Below, one piece after another: positions 1 to 8,677 of a DNA stretch of 64,000 nucleotides; the first letter of the stretch is position 1, and the number at the start of each line of letters is the position of its first letter. The position numbers and the translations under genes are program-made. Where the stretch lies: the NCBI RefSeq assembly GCF_900115075.1, contig NZ_FOVG01000004.1, positions 124,001 through 188,000 of the forward strand, given 5' to 3'. A model generated the notes under the pieces. It was not told where the DNA came from and made no database searches. It saw only the letters and a list, made by a program, of their open reading frames with translations. Origin of the DNA: Candidatus Pantoea varia. Its GTDB lineage: Bacteria > Pseudomonadota > Gammaproteobacteria > Enterobacterales > Enterobacteriaceae.

Positions 1-864
1 GAGGCTGAACACCACGCTAACCTGGTGCCCTGGCTGATGGCCGCCCAGGCATGCGGCGCCCGCGTCGTAAAATGGCCGTTGGGGCCGGACCGTCTGCCGG
101 ATATCAGCCTGTTACCTGCCCTGCTCAACAGCCGCACCCGCCTGCTGGCGGTCGGCCAGATGTCGAACGTCACCGGCGGGTGTCCCGATCTCGCTCAGGC
201 GATTCCGCTGGCGCACGCCGTAGGCGCGAAAGTGATGGTCGATGGCGCGCAGGGCGTGGTGCATTGCCCGCCTGACGTACAGGCGCTGGATATCGATTTT
301 TACGCTTTTTCCGGCCATAAGATTTACGGCCCGATGGGCATTGGCGCGTTATATGGCAAAGCGGAACTGCTGGAGGCGATGGCGCCCTGGCAGGGCGGCG
401 GTAAAATGATCACGAATGTCGATTTCAGTGGTTTCACGCCGCAACCGGTACCCTGGCGCTTTGAGGCCGGCACGCCAAACGTGGCGGGCGTTGTAGGCCT
501 GAGTGCAGCACTGAGCTGGCTGGCGCAGTACGATCTGCCCGCCGCAGAGCGCTGGAGTCAGCAGCTTGCCTCGCTGGCGGAAGAGCAGCTGGCAGAACTG
601 CCCGGCTTTCGCAGCTTCCGCTGTGGCAACGCCAGCCTGCTGGCTTTTGAATTTGCTGACCTGCATCACAGCGATCTGGTGACGCTGCTGGCTGAGCAGG
701 GAATCGCCCTGCGCGCCGGCCAGCACTGTGCGCAGCCGTTGCTGACGGCATTGGGCGTCAGCGGCACGCTGCGAGCCTCTTTTGCACCCTATAATAATCT
801 GCAGGATGTTGATGCGCTGGTGCGCGCCATGAAGAGCGCCATCTCGCTGTTATCGGAGTTTTGA
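1..864 (+). CDS. csdA: Cysteine desulfurase CsdA (5' end outside window)
   Basis: The reading frame is open from base 1, so the N-terminus is missing. Family members have about 400 residues and 287 are present here. CsdA is a PLP enzyme that takes sulfur from cysteine (giving alanine) as a persulfide and passes it to CsdE. The PLP-binding lysine lies in SGHKIYG (codon 319-321) and the persulfide cysteine in GQHCAQP (codon 727-729). The opening residues, [11 protein letters not shown], match the conserved class-V segment of SufS/CsdA enzymes. SufS is a paralogue, but the csdE gene directly downstream, three bases after the stop, settles this as CsdA. Confidence 0.95.
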   Translation, partial: EAEHHANLVPWLMAAQACGARVVKWPLGPDRLPDISLLPALLNSRTRLLAVGQMSNVTGGCPDLAQAIPLAHAVGAKVMVDGAQGVVHCPPDVQALDIDFYAFSGHKIYGPMGIGALYGKAELLEAMAPWQGGGKMITNVDFSGFTPQPVPWRFEAGTPNVAGVVGLSAALSWLAQYDLPAAERWSQQLASLAEEQLAELPGFRSFRCGNASLLAFEFADLHHSDLVTLLAEQGIALRAGQHCAQPLLTALGVSGTLRASFAPYNNLQDVDALVRAMKSAISLLSEF

Positions 865-866
865 TT

Positions 867-1322
867 ATGCATTCATCGCTGTTAGCGCCGCACCCGTTTG
901 GCGAACAGATTACCGTTGCCAGCCTGAAGGAGAGCTTTGGCCGCTTTCATCAGTGGGAAGATCGTTATCGTCAGCTGATCCAGCTGAGCCGCCAGTTGCC
1001 TGCCTTGCCGGAGGAACTGAAAACAGCGGAAATTGAACTGAGCGGGTGTGAAAATCGGGTCTGGCTGGGCAGCCAGTTATGCGAGGATGGCACGCTGCAT
1101 TTCTATGGTGACAGTGAAGGACGGATTGTGCGCGGCCTGCTGGCCGTGCTGCTGACCGCCGCTGAGGGCCAGATGCCGCAACAGCTGCTGGCAAGGGATC
1201 CCTTAAAGCTGTTTGATGAACTCGGCCTGCGCGCCCAGCTCAGTGCCTCCCGCAGCAGCGGCCTGCAGGCGCTGGCCGCCGCAGTCGAGCACGCCGCGCG
1301 TCAGGCGCTGACGGCGTCCTGA
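867..1322 (+). CDS. csdE: Sulfur acceptor protein CsdE
   Basis: A SufE-family protein of 151 aa that receives the persulfide sulfur from CsdA and raises its activity. The acceptor cysteine is Cys61 in [10 protein letters not shown], which is the position known for E. coli CsdE. I chose the ATG at 867 over the in-frame TTG at 861 because 861 overlaps the csdA stop. CsdA and CsdE are translationally close and surely co-transcribed. The 3' end overlaps the convergent tcdA by 22 bp. In E. coli CsdE physically links CsdA to TcdA, so the three neighbours form a functional set. Confidence 0.95.
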   Translation: MHSSLLAPHPFGEQITVASLKESFGRFHQWEDRYRQLIQLSRQLPALPEELKTAEIELSGCENRVWLGSQLCEDGTLHFYGDSEGRIVRGLLAVLLTAAEGQMPQQLLARDPLKLFDELGLRAQLSASRSSGLQALAAAVEHAARQALTAS

Positions 1323-2113
1323 CGGGCAGCACGCGCCAGAAACTTCTTCAGCGCATGCGAAACGGCTACAAAGCCGAAGGTGGCGGTGACCATGGTTGCC
1401 GCGCCAAAGCCCGATGCGCAATCCATTCTCTTCGGCCCCTCAGCCGTGCTGCGTGAAGCACAGACACTGCCATCAGCCTGCGGATAGACCAGCGCTTCGG
1501 TGGAAAAAACGCAGTCGATGCCGAGTTTACCCTTGCTGTTTTTCACCACACCCAGGCTTTTCAGCCGTTCGCGCAGCTTCGCCGCCAGCGGGTCCTGGAT
1601 GGTTTTCGCCAGATCGGCGACCTGGATCTGAGTCGGATCGATCTGCCCGCCCGCCCCACCAGTGGTGATCAGCGGGATCTTATTCCGGCGACACCAGGCA
1701 ATCAGCGCCGCTTTAGGCCGCACGCTGTCGATAGCGTCGATCACGTAGTCGAAACCGGCGGCCATCAGTTCGGCGGTATTCTCTGGCGTAATAAAGTCAT
1801 CAATGCAGATCACTTCGCAGTCAGGATTGATCGCACGCAGCCGATCGGCCATCACATCCGTTTTGGCTTTGCCGACGTTGCCCTGCAGCGCATGAAGCTG
1901 TCGGTTGGTGTTGGTGATACAGACGTCATCCATATCAATCAGGGTGATTTTACCAATTCCGGTGCGCGCTAATGCTTCCGCCGCCCAGGACCCGACACCG
2001 CCAATACCGATGACGCAGAAGTGTGCGTCAGCAAAACGTTGCAGCGCATCCTGGCCATAGAGACGCGCCGTGCCGCCAAAGCGCTGATGCCAGGCGTCGT
2101 TTAACACTTTCAT
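1301..2113 (-). CDS. tcdA: tRNA threonylcarbamoyladenosine dehydratase TcdA
   Basis: An E1-like (ThiF/MoeB/UBA1 superfamily) ATP-dependent enzyme of 270 aa. It cyclises t6A37 of ANN-decoding tRNAs to the hydantoin form ct6A. The Rossmann nucleotide-binding motif [13 protein letters not shown] lies near residues 36-48, followed by the acidic segment [15 protein letters not shown] typical of E1-like adenylating enzymes. It was formerly called CsdL/YgdL and uses the CsdA-CsdE sulfur relay in E. coli. It is convergent with csdE and ends inside it. Confidence 0.94.
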   Translation of the reverse strand: MKVLNDAWHQRFGGTARLYGQDALQRFADAHFCVIGIGGVGSWAAEALARTGIGKITLIDMDDVCITNTNRQLHALQGNVGKAKTDVMADRLRAINPDCEVICIDDFITPENTAELMAAGFDYVIDAIDSVRPKAALIAWCRRNKIPLITTGGAGGQIDPTQIQVADLAKTIQDPLAAKLRERLKSLGVVKNSKGKLGIDCVFSTEALVYPQADGSVCASRSTAEGPKRMDCASGFGAATMVTATFGFVAVSHALKKFLARAARQDAVSA

Positions 2114-2132
2114 AGTTGAACCTGTTACGTCG

Positions 2133-2152
2133 TGCGGGCCCGCAGGCCCGCA
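2133..2152 (-). terminator. GC-rich hairpin between mltA and tcdA
   Basis: An 8-bp perfect stem (TGCGGGCC / GGCCCGCA) with a 4-nt loop follows mltA on the minus strand. No T-run follows, so it may be a weak terminator or an mRNA-stabilising 3' hairpin rather than a classical intrinsic terminator. Confidence 0.45.
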
Positions 2153-2161
2153 GAGAAGAAA

Positions 2162-3310
2162 TTAGTTAGCGCCGAGAAGCAGTGATCCATTATTACCGTT
2201 TTGCGGGCTGGAGAACAGCGGCTGTCCGGCCCCCGGTGCGGCTTTGATCACCCAGACGCGTCCGTAGTGATTATAGAAGCCCGCCAGATGCGCGGCGTCC
2301 GGACCGATACCCTGATAGATATCAAAGTGCTGCCCTTTAATCGCGCCACCTACGTCGAGCGCCACCATCAGGCGCATCTCATATTTGCCGTTGAATTTGC
2401 CCTTCTCATTTAACTGCGGCACTTCCGCCAGCAGTACGGTGCCCGCTGGAATTATTGAGCGGTCAGAGGCAACGGAAGCTTTCGCCACCAACGGAACGGC
2501 GCTGGCACCTCGCACCGGCGTAAACGGCTCAGCTTTAAAGAAGACGAATGACGGGTTGGTTTCCAGCAACGCACGCACCTCCTGCGGTGAGTGCTCCTGC
2601 GCCCACTGGCGAATCGCCTGCATCGACATATCTTCGCGTTTCACTTCGCCGCGATCGATCAGCTCTTTACCAATACTGTGGTAACCCCAGCCATTTTTAC
2701 CGGCGTAACCAAAGAAGGTCATCGGGCGGCCATCGCCAAAGTCAACATAACCACTGCCCTGCACATCCATCATGAAGTTATCAATCAGCGAGTTGCTGTA
2801 GGCAATGACATAGCGGTCATCGAGTCCACCACTATAGATAGAGGCGCGGCTCGGTAATTTTTCACCGCGTTTACGCGGCGGCATGCGGTAGATCGGATAC
2901 TGGAACGCCCCCTGACGGGTGTATCGCGCTTCGACTACCGGCGTGTAGTAACCCGTGAACTGCACGTTACCGTAGTTATCCGTGCCCTCCATCTGCCAGG
3001 CGTTAAGGCCATACTGACGAAGCTGTCGGGTATCAGCGCCCGCCATCAGCCAGCTTTCAATCGCACTGTAGGTGCTGTTCTGACGGCTATATAGAGCAGA
3101 TGAGGCGGACTGAATCTGACGCACCTGATCGCCAAAATCTTTGCCATTAACCGGCGCGCCTTTGGCATTGGGCTGATTCACCAGCGCCAGCGGCTGTTCC
3201 AGTTTTCCATCTTTATATTGCTGACCGCGATCGGTCGGTTTAGAGCTACAGGCCGCCAGCAGCGTAATTAACGCGCCAGTGAGTGCATACTTCACCCAAT
3301 GTGATTTCAT
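2162..3310 (-). CDS. mltA: Membrane-bound lytic murein transglycosylase A
   Basis: An outer-membrane lipoprotein of 382 aa that cleaves the MurNAc-GlcNAc bond of peptidoglycan with formation of a 1,6-anhydro end. A lipoprotein signal peptide ends in the lipobox LLAAC (Cys21) followed by Ser, consistent with outer-membrane sorting. The MltA domain follows (GYYTPVVEARY, YGYAGKNGWGYHSIGKEL), and the C-terminal 3D domain carries the VALDVGGAIKG and HFDIYQGIG segments with conserved aspartates. Length matches the family. It is transcribed away from the initiator tRNA cluster, as in E. coli. Confidence 0.95.
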   Translation of the reverse strand: MKSHWVKYALTGALITLLAACSSKPTDRGQQYKDGKLEQPLALVNQPNAKGAPVNGKDFGDQVRQIQSASSALYSRQNSTYSAIESWLMAGADTRQLRQYGLNAWQMEGTDNYGNVQFTGYYTPVVEARYTRQGAFQYPIYRMPPRKRGEKLPSRASIYSGGLDDRYVIAYSNSLIDNFMMDVQGSGYVDFGDGRPMTFFGYAGKNGWGYHSIGKELIDRGEVKREDMSMQAIRQWAQEHSPQEVRALLETNPSFVFFKAEPFTPVRGASAVPLVAKASVASDRSIIPAGTVLLAEVPQLNEKGKFNGKYEMRLMVALDVGGAIKGQHFDIYQGIGPDAAHLAGFYNHYGRVWVIKAAPGAGQPLFSSPQNGNNGSLLLGAN

Positions 3311-3472
3311 TATCTTCTCTTTTTATAACTGTTCGCCCCGCGACGATAGCAAAGCCCCCGACAGAATGAAATGCATCCGCTTTGACCTGGCGCATATCAG
3401 TTCAATAATTAATCAGATGGTTGAATCCTTCAGCAACTGGCTGTTAATTTTGCGTTTATCTTCAAAAAGGGG

Positions 3473-3500
3473 TTGCATGAATTAGCGCGGAGAGTATAGT
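3473..3500 (+). promoter_or_regulatory. Promoter of the initiator tRNA operon
   Basis: A -35 TTGCAT (3473-3478), a 16-bp spacer and a -10 TATAGT (3495-3500) precede the first tRNA. A GC-rich stretch, gcgc, follows directly. Such a discriminator is typical of stringently controlled stable-RNA promoters. This was assigned by eye, not by transcript mapping. Confidence 0.7.
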
Positions 3501-3513
3501 GCGCTTCCACGGA

Positions 3514-3590
<77 letters not shown>

Positions 3591-3592
3591 AT

Positions 3593-3617
3593 ACTTCTGC
3601 AGCAGTTTTACAGAAGT
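3593..3617 (+). repeat. Spacer hairpin after tRNA copy 1
   Basis: ACTTCTG (3593-3599) and CAGAAGT (3611-3617) form an inverted repeat just behind the CCA end. The same element recurs at 3735-3759 after copy 2. It is probably a by-product of tandem duplication and may take part in processing the tricistronic precursor. Confidence 0.6.
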
Positions 3618-3655
3618 CACAGTGTGAGAAGTAAAAGTAATAGAAGCAATACGGA

Positions 3656-3732
<77 letters not shown>

Positions 3733-3734
3733 AT

Positions 3735-3759
3735 ACTTCTGCAGTAGTTTTACAGAAGT
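3735..3759 (+). repeat. Spacer hairpin after tRNA copy 2
   Basis: The second copy of the ACTTCTG / CAGAAGT inverted repeat. About 26 nt of the spacer are nearly identical to the spacer after copy 1 (one difference in the loop), after which the spacers diverge. Confidence 0.6.
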
Positions 3760-3786
3760 CACAATGTGGAAAAAGTATGATACGGA

Positions 3787-3863
<77 letters not shown>

Positions 3864-3870
3864 ATCATTT

Positions 3871-3894
3871 AAACACCTGAAAGGGTGTTTTTTT
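3871..3894 (+). terminator. Terminator of the fMet tRNA operon
   Basis: Stem AAACACC (3871-3877) / GGTGTTT (3884-3890) with a 6-nt loop and a run of seven T residues (3888-3894): a classical intrinsic terminator 8 bp after the third CCA. Confidence 0.85.
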
Positions 3895-3976
3895 GTTTCT
3901 GACGTTCCCAAAAAGCCTTTTTAGCCCTCTCAGCCCTGAAAAGCGCGCGGATAGCCGTGGCTACCCGCACTCTCTG

Positions 3977-5221
3977 TTACCGATGGGCCAATGCCGCCCC
4001 ACTCTTCACATAAGCCTTGATGCCCTCCAGAATCGCCTCCGCAACCTGATGCTGATAGCGGGTGGTTCGCAACTTACGCTCCTCTTCCACATTACTGATA
4101 AACGCGGTCTCTACCAGGATTGACGGGATGTCCGGGGCTTTCAGCACTGCGAATCCGGCCTGATCCACAGTGCGTTTGTGCAGATGATTGATGCGCCCCA
4201 TGCGATGCAGCACCTCTTTGCCAAACTTCAGGCTGTCATGAATCGTCTGGCGCTGCACCATATCGAACATGGTGTGATCAAGATAGCGGTCGCCACTTTT
4301 GCTGACGCCGCCAATCAGGTCAGATTCATTCTGCGTCTGCGCAAGGAAACGGGCTGCTGCAGAGGTGGCACCGCTGGTTGATAAGGCAAACACCGAAGAG
4401 CCGCGAGCTGCGCGACTGGTAAAAGCATCCGCATGGATCGACACAAAGAGATCGGCCCGCTGTTTACGGGCTTTGGCGACCCTGACGCGCAGCGGAATAA
4501 AGACATCTTCATTGCGCGTCATATAGGCTTTCATATTGGGCTGTTTATCGATCAGCGCTTTTAGCCGTCGTCCGATCTTCAGCACAATATCTTTCTCGCG
4601 GGTCTTATATTTGCCGTGCGCGCCCGGATCCTCCCCGCCGTGACCGGGATCGATCATGATGATGATCGGACGATCGCGCCCCGCTTTGCCCGGCAACGGT
4701 GCCTGCACGCCTTCATCTTTCTCCAGATCGCCCTGGTTATAATCTTTCAGCAGGGCCAGCAGCGGATCCTCTTCGATCGGGTTCTGGCTCGGATAAAGAT
4801 CGACGACCAGCCGGTGATTGATCCCGGCGACCGGCGAGAGGTTAAAGATCTTCGGCGCGACGTTGCGCTTTAACTCAAGAACGACGCGCACCGTGTTGCT
4901 GTCGAACTGGCCGACCCGGGCATTTTTAATAAAGGGATCGTCGACCCGCACCTGCTTATCCACCCCTTTCAGGACCGAATTGAGATGCAGGCCCTGAATA
5001 TCTATTACCAGGCGTTCGGGATTACTCAGCGCAAACTGCTTGTACTTCAGCGCGACATTGGACTCCAGCGTCATCCGCGAATAGGTGGATGAGGGCCAGA
5101 TCCGCACTGCCACAATGTGATTTTTCGCCGCCAGCCCTGTGCGGCTGACGCTTAACAGCAGTAAGGCGCCCGTCCCCTGTAGAAATCGTCTGCGTGAAAA
5201 TTGGGAATTACCGTCTGACAT
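3977..5221 (-). CDS. amiC: N-acetylmuramoyl-L-alanine amidase AmiC
   Basis: A periplasmic zinc amidase of 414 aa that splits septal peptidoglycan during daughter-cell separation. A twin-arginine leader (SRRRFLQG, residues 9-16, then a hydrophobic run) marks Tat export, as known for AmiC. Next comes an AMIN domain (about residues 35-145) that targets the septal ring. The amidase_3 domain starts at [11 protein letters not shown] (about 191-201, zinc His194) and continues through SIHADAF and LVETAFISN. It is divergent from argA and convergent with the fMet tRNA operon. Confidence 0.95.
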   Translation of the reverse strand: MSDGNSQFSRRRFLQGTGALLLLSVSRTGLAAKNHIVAVRIWPSSTYSRMTLESNVALKYKQFALSNPERLVIDIQGLHLNSVLKGVDKQVRVDDPFIKNARVGQFDSNTVRVVLELKRNVAPKIFNLSPVAGINHRLVVDLYPSQNPIEEDPLLALLKDYNQGDLEKDEGVQAPLPGKAGRDRPIIIMIDPGHGGEDPGAHGKYKTREKDIVLKIGRRLKALIDKQPNMKAYMTRNEDVFIPLRVRVAKARKQRADLFVSIHADAFTSRAARGSSVFALSTSGATSAAARFLAQTQNESDLIGGVSKSGDRYLDHTMFDMVQRQTIHDSLKFGKEVLHRMGRINHLHKRTVDQAGFAVLKAPDIPSILVETAFISNVEEERKLRTTRYQHQVAEAILEGIKAYVKSGAALAHR

Positions 5222-5403
5222 GCCGCTCCATCTGCTGTGTTATGTCTAAAAAATCGCCAGTTAATCAAATGGCGGCGAAAACTTTATCCAATCCGCAGGA
5301 TGATGTCACTCCGGAAACCCTAAATAATGCAGGCTGTTAGCGGCTTTGACATCCATAAAAACGTAAATTTTCGTCAGGATTAAAACTTGCAAAATCGGGC
5401 GTA

Positions 5404-5442
5404 AAAGCATAAAAATACAAAAAATACGAATAAACATTCACT
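5404..5442 (+). promoter_or_regulatory. Tandem ARG boxes (ArgR operator) of argA
   Basis: Two 18-bp boxes with 3 bp between them, the standard E. coli spacing. Box 1 (5404-5421) has the core GCATAAAAATACA. Box 2 (5425-5442) has the core GAATAAACATTCA. Both fit the consensus WNTGAATWWWWATTCANW with few mismatches. They sit directly upstream of the argA ribosome-binding site and overlap a plausible -10 (TAAAAA, 5410-5415). Arginine-dependent repression by ArgR is the expected outcome. Confidence 0.85.
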
Positions 5443-5453
5443 GAGGGTTGGCC

Positions 5454-6782
5454 GTGAAGGAACGTAGTACCGAACTGGTTCAGGGTTTTCGCCATACCGT
5501 TCCCTATATCAATGCACACCGGGGTAAAACCTTTGTCATCATGCTCGGTGGCGAAGCGATTGAGCATGAGAACTTCTCTGGCATCGTTAATGATATCGGT
5601 CTGCTGCACAGCCTGGGCATCCGCCTGGTCGTGGTTTATGGCGCCCGGCCGCAGATTGATGCCAGCCTCGCCCAGCAGCAGCTGGAGCCGGTTTATCATA
5701 AATTTACCCGGGTGACCGACGCGCAATCGCTGGAGTTAGTGAAGCAGGCTGCCGGCCGGTTGCAGTTAGATATCACTGCCCGCCTCTCAATGAGTCTCAA
5801 CAACACCCCACTGCAGGGCGCACATATCAATGTGGTCAGCGGCAACTTCATTATTTCACAGCCGCTGGGCGTGGATGATGGCGTGGACTACTGCCATAGC
5901 GGGCGTATCCGTCGTATTGATGAAGAGGCGATTCATCGCCAGCTGGATAACGATGCCATTGTGCTGATGGGACCGGTGGCGGTTTCTGTTACCGGCGAGA
6001 GCTTTAATCTGACCTCGGAAGAGGTTGCCACCCAGCTGGCGATTAAGCTCAAAGCGGAAAAAATGATCGGCTTCTGCTCTGAACAGGGCGTGCTGAACAG
6101 CGAAGGTGAAATCATCTCTGAGCTGTTCCCGAATGACGCGCAGGCCCGTATCGACGAGATTGAACAGGAAGGCGACTATCTTTCCGGAACGGTTCGCTTC
6201 CTGCGTGGCGCGGTTAAAGCCTGCCGCAGTGGCGTGCGCCGCAGCCATTTAATCAGTTATCAGGAAGATGGTGCGCTGTTGCAGGAGCTCTTCTCTCGCG
6301 ACGGTATCGGTACGCAGATCGTTATGGAGTCGGCCGAGCAGATCCGTCGCGCCAATATCAACGATATTGGCGGTATCCTCGAACTGATCCGTCCGCTGGA
6401 GCAGCAGGGCATTCTGGTGCGTCGCTCACGCGAGCAGCTTGAAATGGAGATCGATAAGTTTACGATTATTCAGCGCGATAATCTGACCATCGCCTGTGCC
6501 GCACTCTATCCGTTTATGGATGAGAAGATTGGCGAGATGGCCTGTGTGGCGGTTCATCCTGACTATCGCAGCTCCTCACGCGGTGAGATGCTGTTGCAGC
6601 GCGTGGCGTTGCAGGCGAAGCAGATGGGGCTGGAAAAGTTGTTTGTGCTAACCACACGCAGCATCCACTGGTTTCAGGAACGCGGCTTTACGCCAGTGGA
6701 TATTGAGTCACTGCCTGAGAGTAAAAAAGAGATGTACAACTATCAGCGGCGTTCAAAAGTGCTGATGGCCGACCTCACCTGA
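5454..6782 (+). CDS. argA: N-acetylglutamate synthase ArgA
   Basis: First step of arginine biosynthesis: acetyl-CoA plus glutamate to N-acetylglutamate. An N-terminal amino-acid-kinase-like domain ([15 protein letters not shown], about 20-295) binds feedback arginine, and a C-terminal GNAT domain (about 295-442; [17 protein letters not shown] is the acetyl-CoA loop) is catalytic. I chose the GTG at 5454 because the Shine-Dalgarno GAGGG at 5443-5447 is six bases away. The in-frame TTG at 5448 abuts that site and cannot use it. E. coli argA also starts with GTG. Confidence 0.95.
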   Translation: MKERSTELVQGFRHTVPYINAHRGKTFVIMLGGEAIEHENFSGIVNDIGLLHSLGIRLVVVYGARPQIDASLAQQQLEPVYHKFTRVTDAQSLELVKQAAGRLQLDITARLSMSLNNTPLQGAHINVVSGNFIISQPLGVDDGVDYCHSGRIRRIDEEAIHRQLDNDAIVLMGPVAVSVTGESFNLTSEEVATQLAIKLKAEKMIGFCSEQGVLNSEGEIISELFPNDAQARIDEIEQEGDYLSGTVRFLRGAVKACRSGVRRSHLISYQEDGALLQELFSRDGIGTQIVMESAEQIRRANINDIGGILELIRPLEQQGILVRRSREQLEMEIDKFTIIQRDNLTIACAALYPFMDEKIGEMACVAVHPDYRSSSRGEMLLQRVALQAKQMGLEKLFVLTTRSIHWFQERGFTPVDIESLPESKKEMYNYQRRSKVLMADLT

Positions 6783-6794
6783 TCTCATCCATAA

Positions 6795-6824
6795 GGGACA
6801 GTCACCGTCACGGTGGCCTGTCCC
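6795..6824. terminator. Hairpin between convergent argA and recD
   Basis: Outer stem GGGACAG (6795-6801) / CTGTCCC (6818-6824) and inner stem CACCG / CGGTG around a 3-nt loop. It lies in the 53-bp gap between two gene ends and can serve both directions. There is a pyrimidine-rich but not T-rich tail, so intrinsic termination is plausible rather than certain. Confidence 0.6.
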
Positions 6825-6835
6825 CCCCTCTCTTC

Positions 6836-8677
6836 TCAGCCGTTTTCCCCCAGTCGCTCCACCAGACCGCTGCGTCGCTGCGTTTGCAGCTGTACGGCAC
6901 GCTGAAACACGCCCGGTTCGCTGTAAATGGTCAGTTGTTTGCGGGCACGGGTAATCGCGGTATAGACCAGCTCGCGAGTCAGAACCGGCAGAAACTGCGT
7001 AGGCATGACCAGCGCGGTGTGTTCAAACTCCGAGCCCTGCGATTTGTGCACCGTCATCGCCCAGGCGGTTTCATGTGAAGGCAACCGGCTCGGCTGAATC
7101 GCCTTAATCGATCCATCCGGCAGCGGGAAGAAGACCTTCAGGTTGCCCTCTTCATCCCGCAGCGTAATGCCAATGTCGCCATTAAACAGGCCGAGCGCGC
7201 TGTCATTTCGGGTGATCATCACCGGACGTCCTTCATACCAGCGGCTGCCCATACCAGGACGCCGGATGCGCTGCAGCTGCATCAGTCGCTGCTCAATACG
7301 CTGGTTCAGCCCCTGCACGCCAAATGGTCCGTCACGTAACGCACAGAGCAGCTGATAACGACCAAAAGCGGCTATGACCTCAGCGGGCGGTGCCTGCTGT
7401 CTGATAAGCTGCAGGAAGGGCTGATAGCCCTGAGCGACCTCATCCAGCATCGCCTGATACGCTTCCGCGCTGTTCAGCGGCTGGTAACTGACATCTTCAT
7501 GGGCCGCAGCAAACACGGCCCTGACCTGCTCCGCATCGCCCTGGTTAATCGCTTTTGCCAGCTGGCCGATGCCGGATGAGGCGTCAAACCGATAACTTTT
7601 TTGCAGCAGACAGATGCTGTCGCGCACCGCCGGAGCCTGCGCATCATCACTGCCCTGCAGGGTGCAGCCGGTCAGCAGGGCGAGCTGTTCTGCCCGCGCC
7701 AGGCTGTAGCCGCTTTCTGTGCAGCGGCAGATATCGCCCAGCACCGCACCCGCTTCAACGGAAGCCAGCTGATCGCGATCGCCCAGAAACACCACGCGGG
7801 CATGGGCAGGCAGCGCGGCAATCAGCTTGGCCATCATTGAGAGATCGACCATCGACGCTTCATCCACCACCAGCACATCAAGATGCAGGGGATTACCGGC
7901 ATGGTAGCGCAGTCGCTGGGTATCGGGCTGCGCGCCCAGCAGGCGATGCAGCGTGGTGGCTTCGGCGGGAAAACGCCGCCGCTCTTCGTCGCTGACCGCC
8001 AAATCCTGCAGCGCCCGGCCCAGTGACTCGGTGAGCCGCGCGGCAGCTTTGCCGGTCGGTGCCGCCAGCTGAATACGCAGCGCGCCAGGATTCAGGCGAA
8101 TCAGGGCGGCGAGCAGTTTCGCCACGGTGGTGGTTTTGCCGGTCCCCGGCCCGCCGGAAATAACCGCCGTCTTGCGGGTCAGCGCCACGGCCGCCGCTAT
8201 TTTCTGCCAGTTCTCCGGCTGGTCGCCAAACAGGCTATTAAGTACTTCACCTGCGGCCCTGATATCAAACGCAGTTTTCACTTCCTGCGCAGCAAAGAAG
8301 TCCACGATCCGGCCTTCGCTTTGCCACAGCCGATGCAGATATAAACGCTGGTTACTCAGCACCAGCGGCGTGACCCGGCTGCCATCACTGACCGCTGGCC
8401 AGTCAGCAAAGCGTGCTGGCCAGTCATCTGGTGCGCCAGCCGCCTGCCAGATAGCCTGGGCCAGCGCAGGCTGACGCCCGGCAAACAGGTTCGCTTCACT
8501 GAGATAGCTCAGTGGTAAACAGACGTGCCCTTCACCAGCCTCGGCGCTGACGCAGGCGGCCGCGAGCAGCAGCGCAGGCTGTGATTCCGGCGCCATGAGT
8601 TGGGCAAACTGAATATCCAGTGGCCGCAGGAGGCGCTTCTCTACCGCCTGCAGCAGCAGACTCAGCATGTCACTCAT
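6836..8677 (-). CDS. recD: RecBCD enzyme subunit RecD
   Basis: The alpha subunit of exodeoxyribonuclease V, 613 aa. It is a 5'-3' SF1B helicase that drives rapid unwinding of broken DNA ends. Walker A is GGPGTGKT (residues 175-182), Walker B is in VVDEASMVD, and the C-terminal helicase motif is WAMTVHKSQGSEFEH. The start codon overlaps the recB stop by 4 bp (ATGA), indicating translational coupling within the recC-ptrA-recB-recD order known from E. coli. Confidence 0.96.
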   Translation of the reverse strand: MSDMLSLLLQAVEKRLLRPLDIQFAQLMAPESQPALLLAAACVSAEAGEGHVCLPLSYLSEANLFAGRQPALAQAIWQAAGAPDDWPARFADWPAVSDGSRVTPLVLSNQRLYLHRLWQSEGRIVDFFAAQEVKTAFDIRAAGEVLNSLFGDQPENWQKIAAAVALTRKTAVISGGPGTGKTTTVAKLLAALIRLNPGALRIQLAAPTGKAAARLTESLGRALQDLAVSDEERRRFPAEATTLHRLLGAQPDTQRLRYHAGNPLHLDVLVVDEASMVDLSMMAKLIAALPAHARVVFLGDRDQLASVEAGAVLGDICRCTESGYSLARAEQLALLTGCTLQGSDDAQAPAVRDSICLLQKSYRFDASSGIGQLAKAINQGDAEQVRAVFAAAHEDVSYQPLNSAEAYQAMLDEVAQGYQPFLQLIRQQAPPAEVIAAFGRYQLLCALRDGPFGVQGLNQRIEQRLMQLQRIRRPGMGSRWYEGRPVMITRNDSALGLFNGDIGITLRDEEGNLKVFFPLPDGSIKAIQPSRLPSHETAWAMTVHKSQGSEFEHTALVMPTQFLPVLTRELVYTAITRARKQLTIYSEPGVFQRAVQLQTQRRSGLVERLGENG

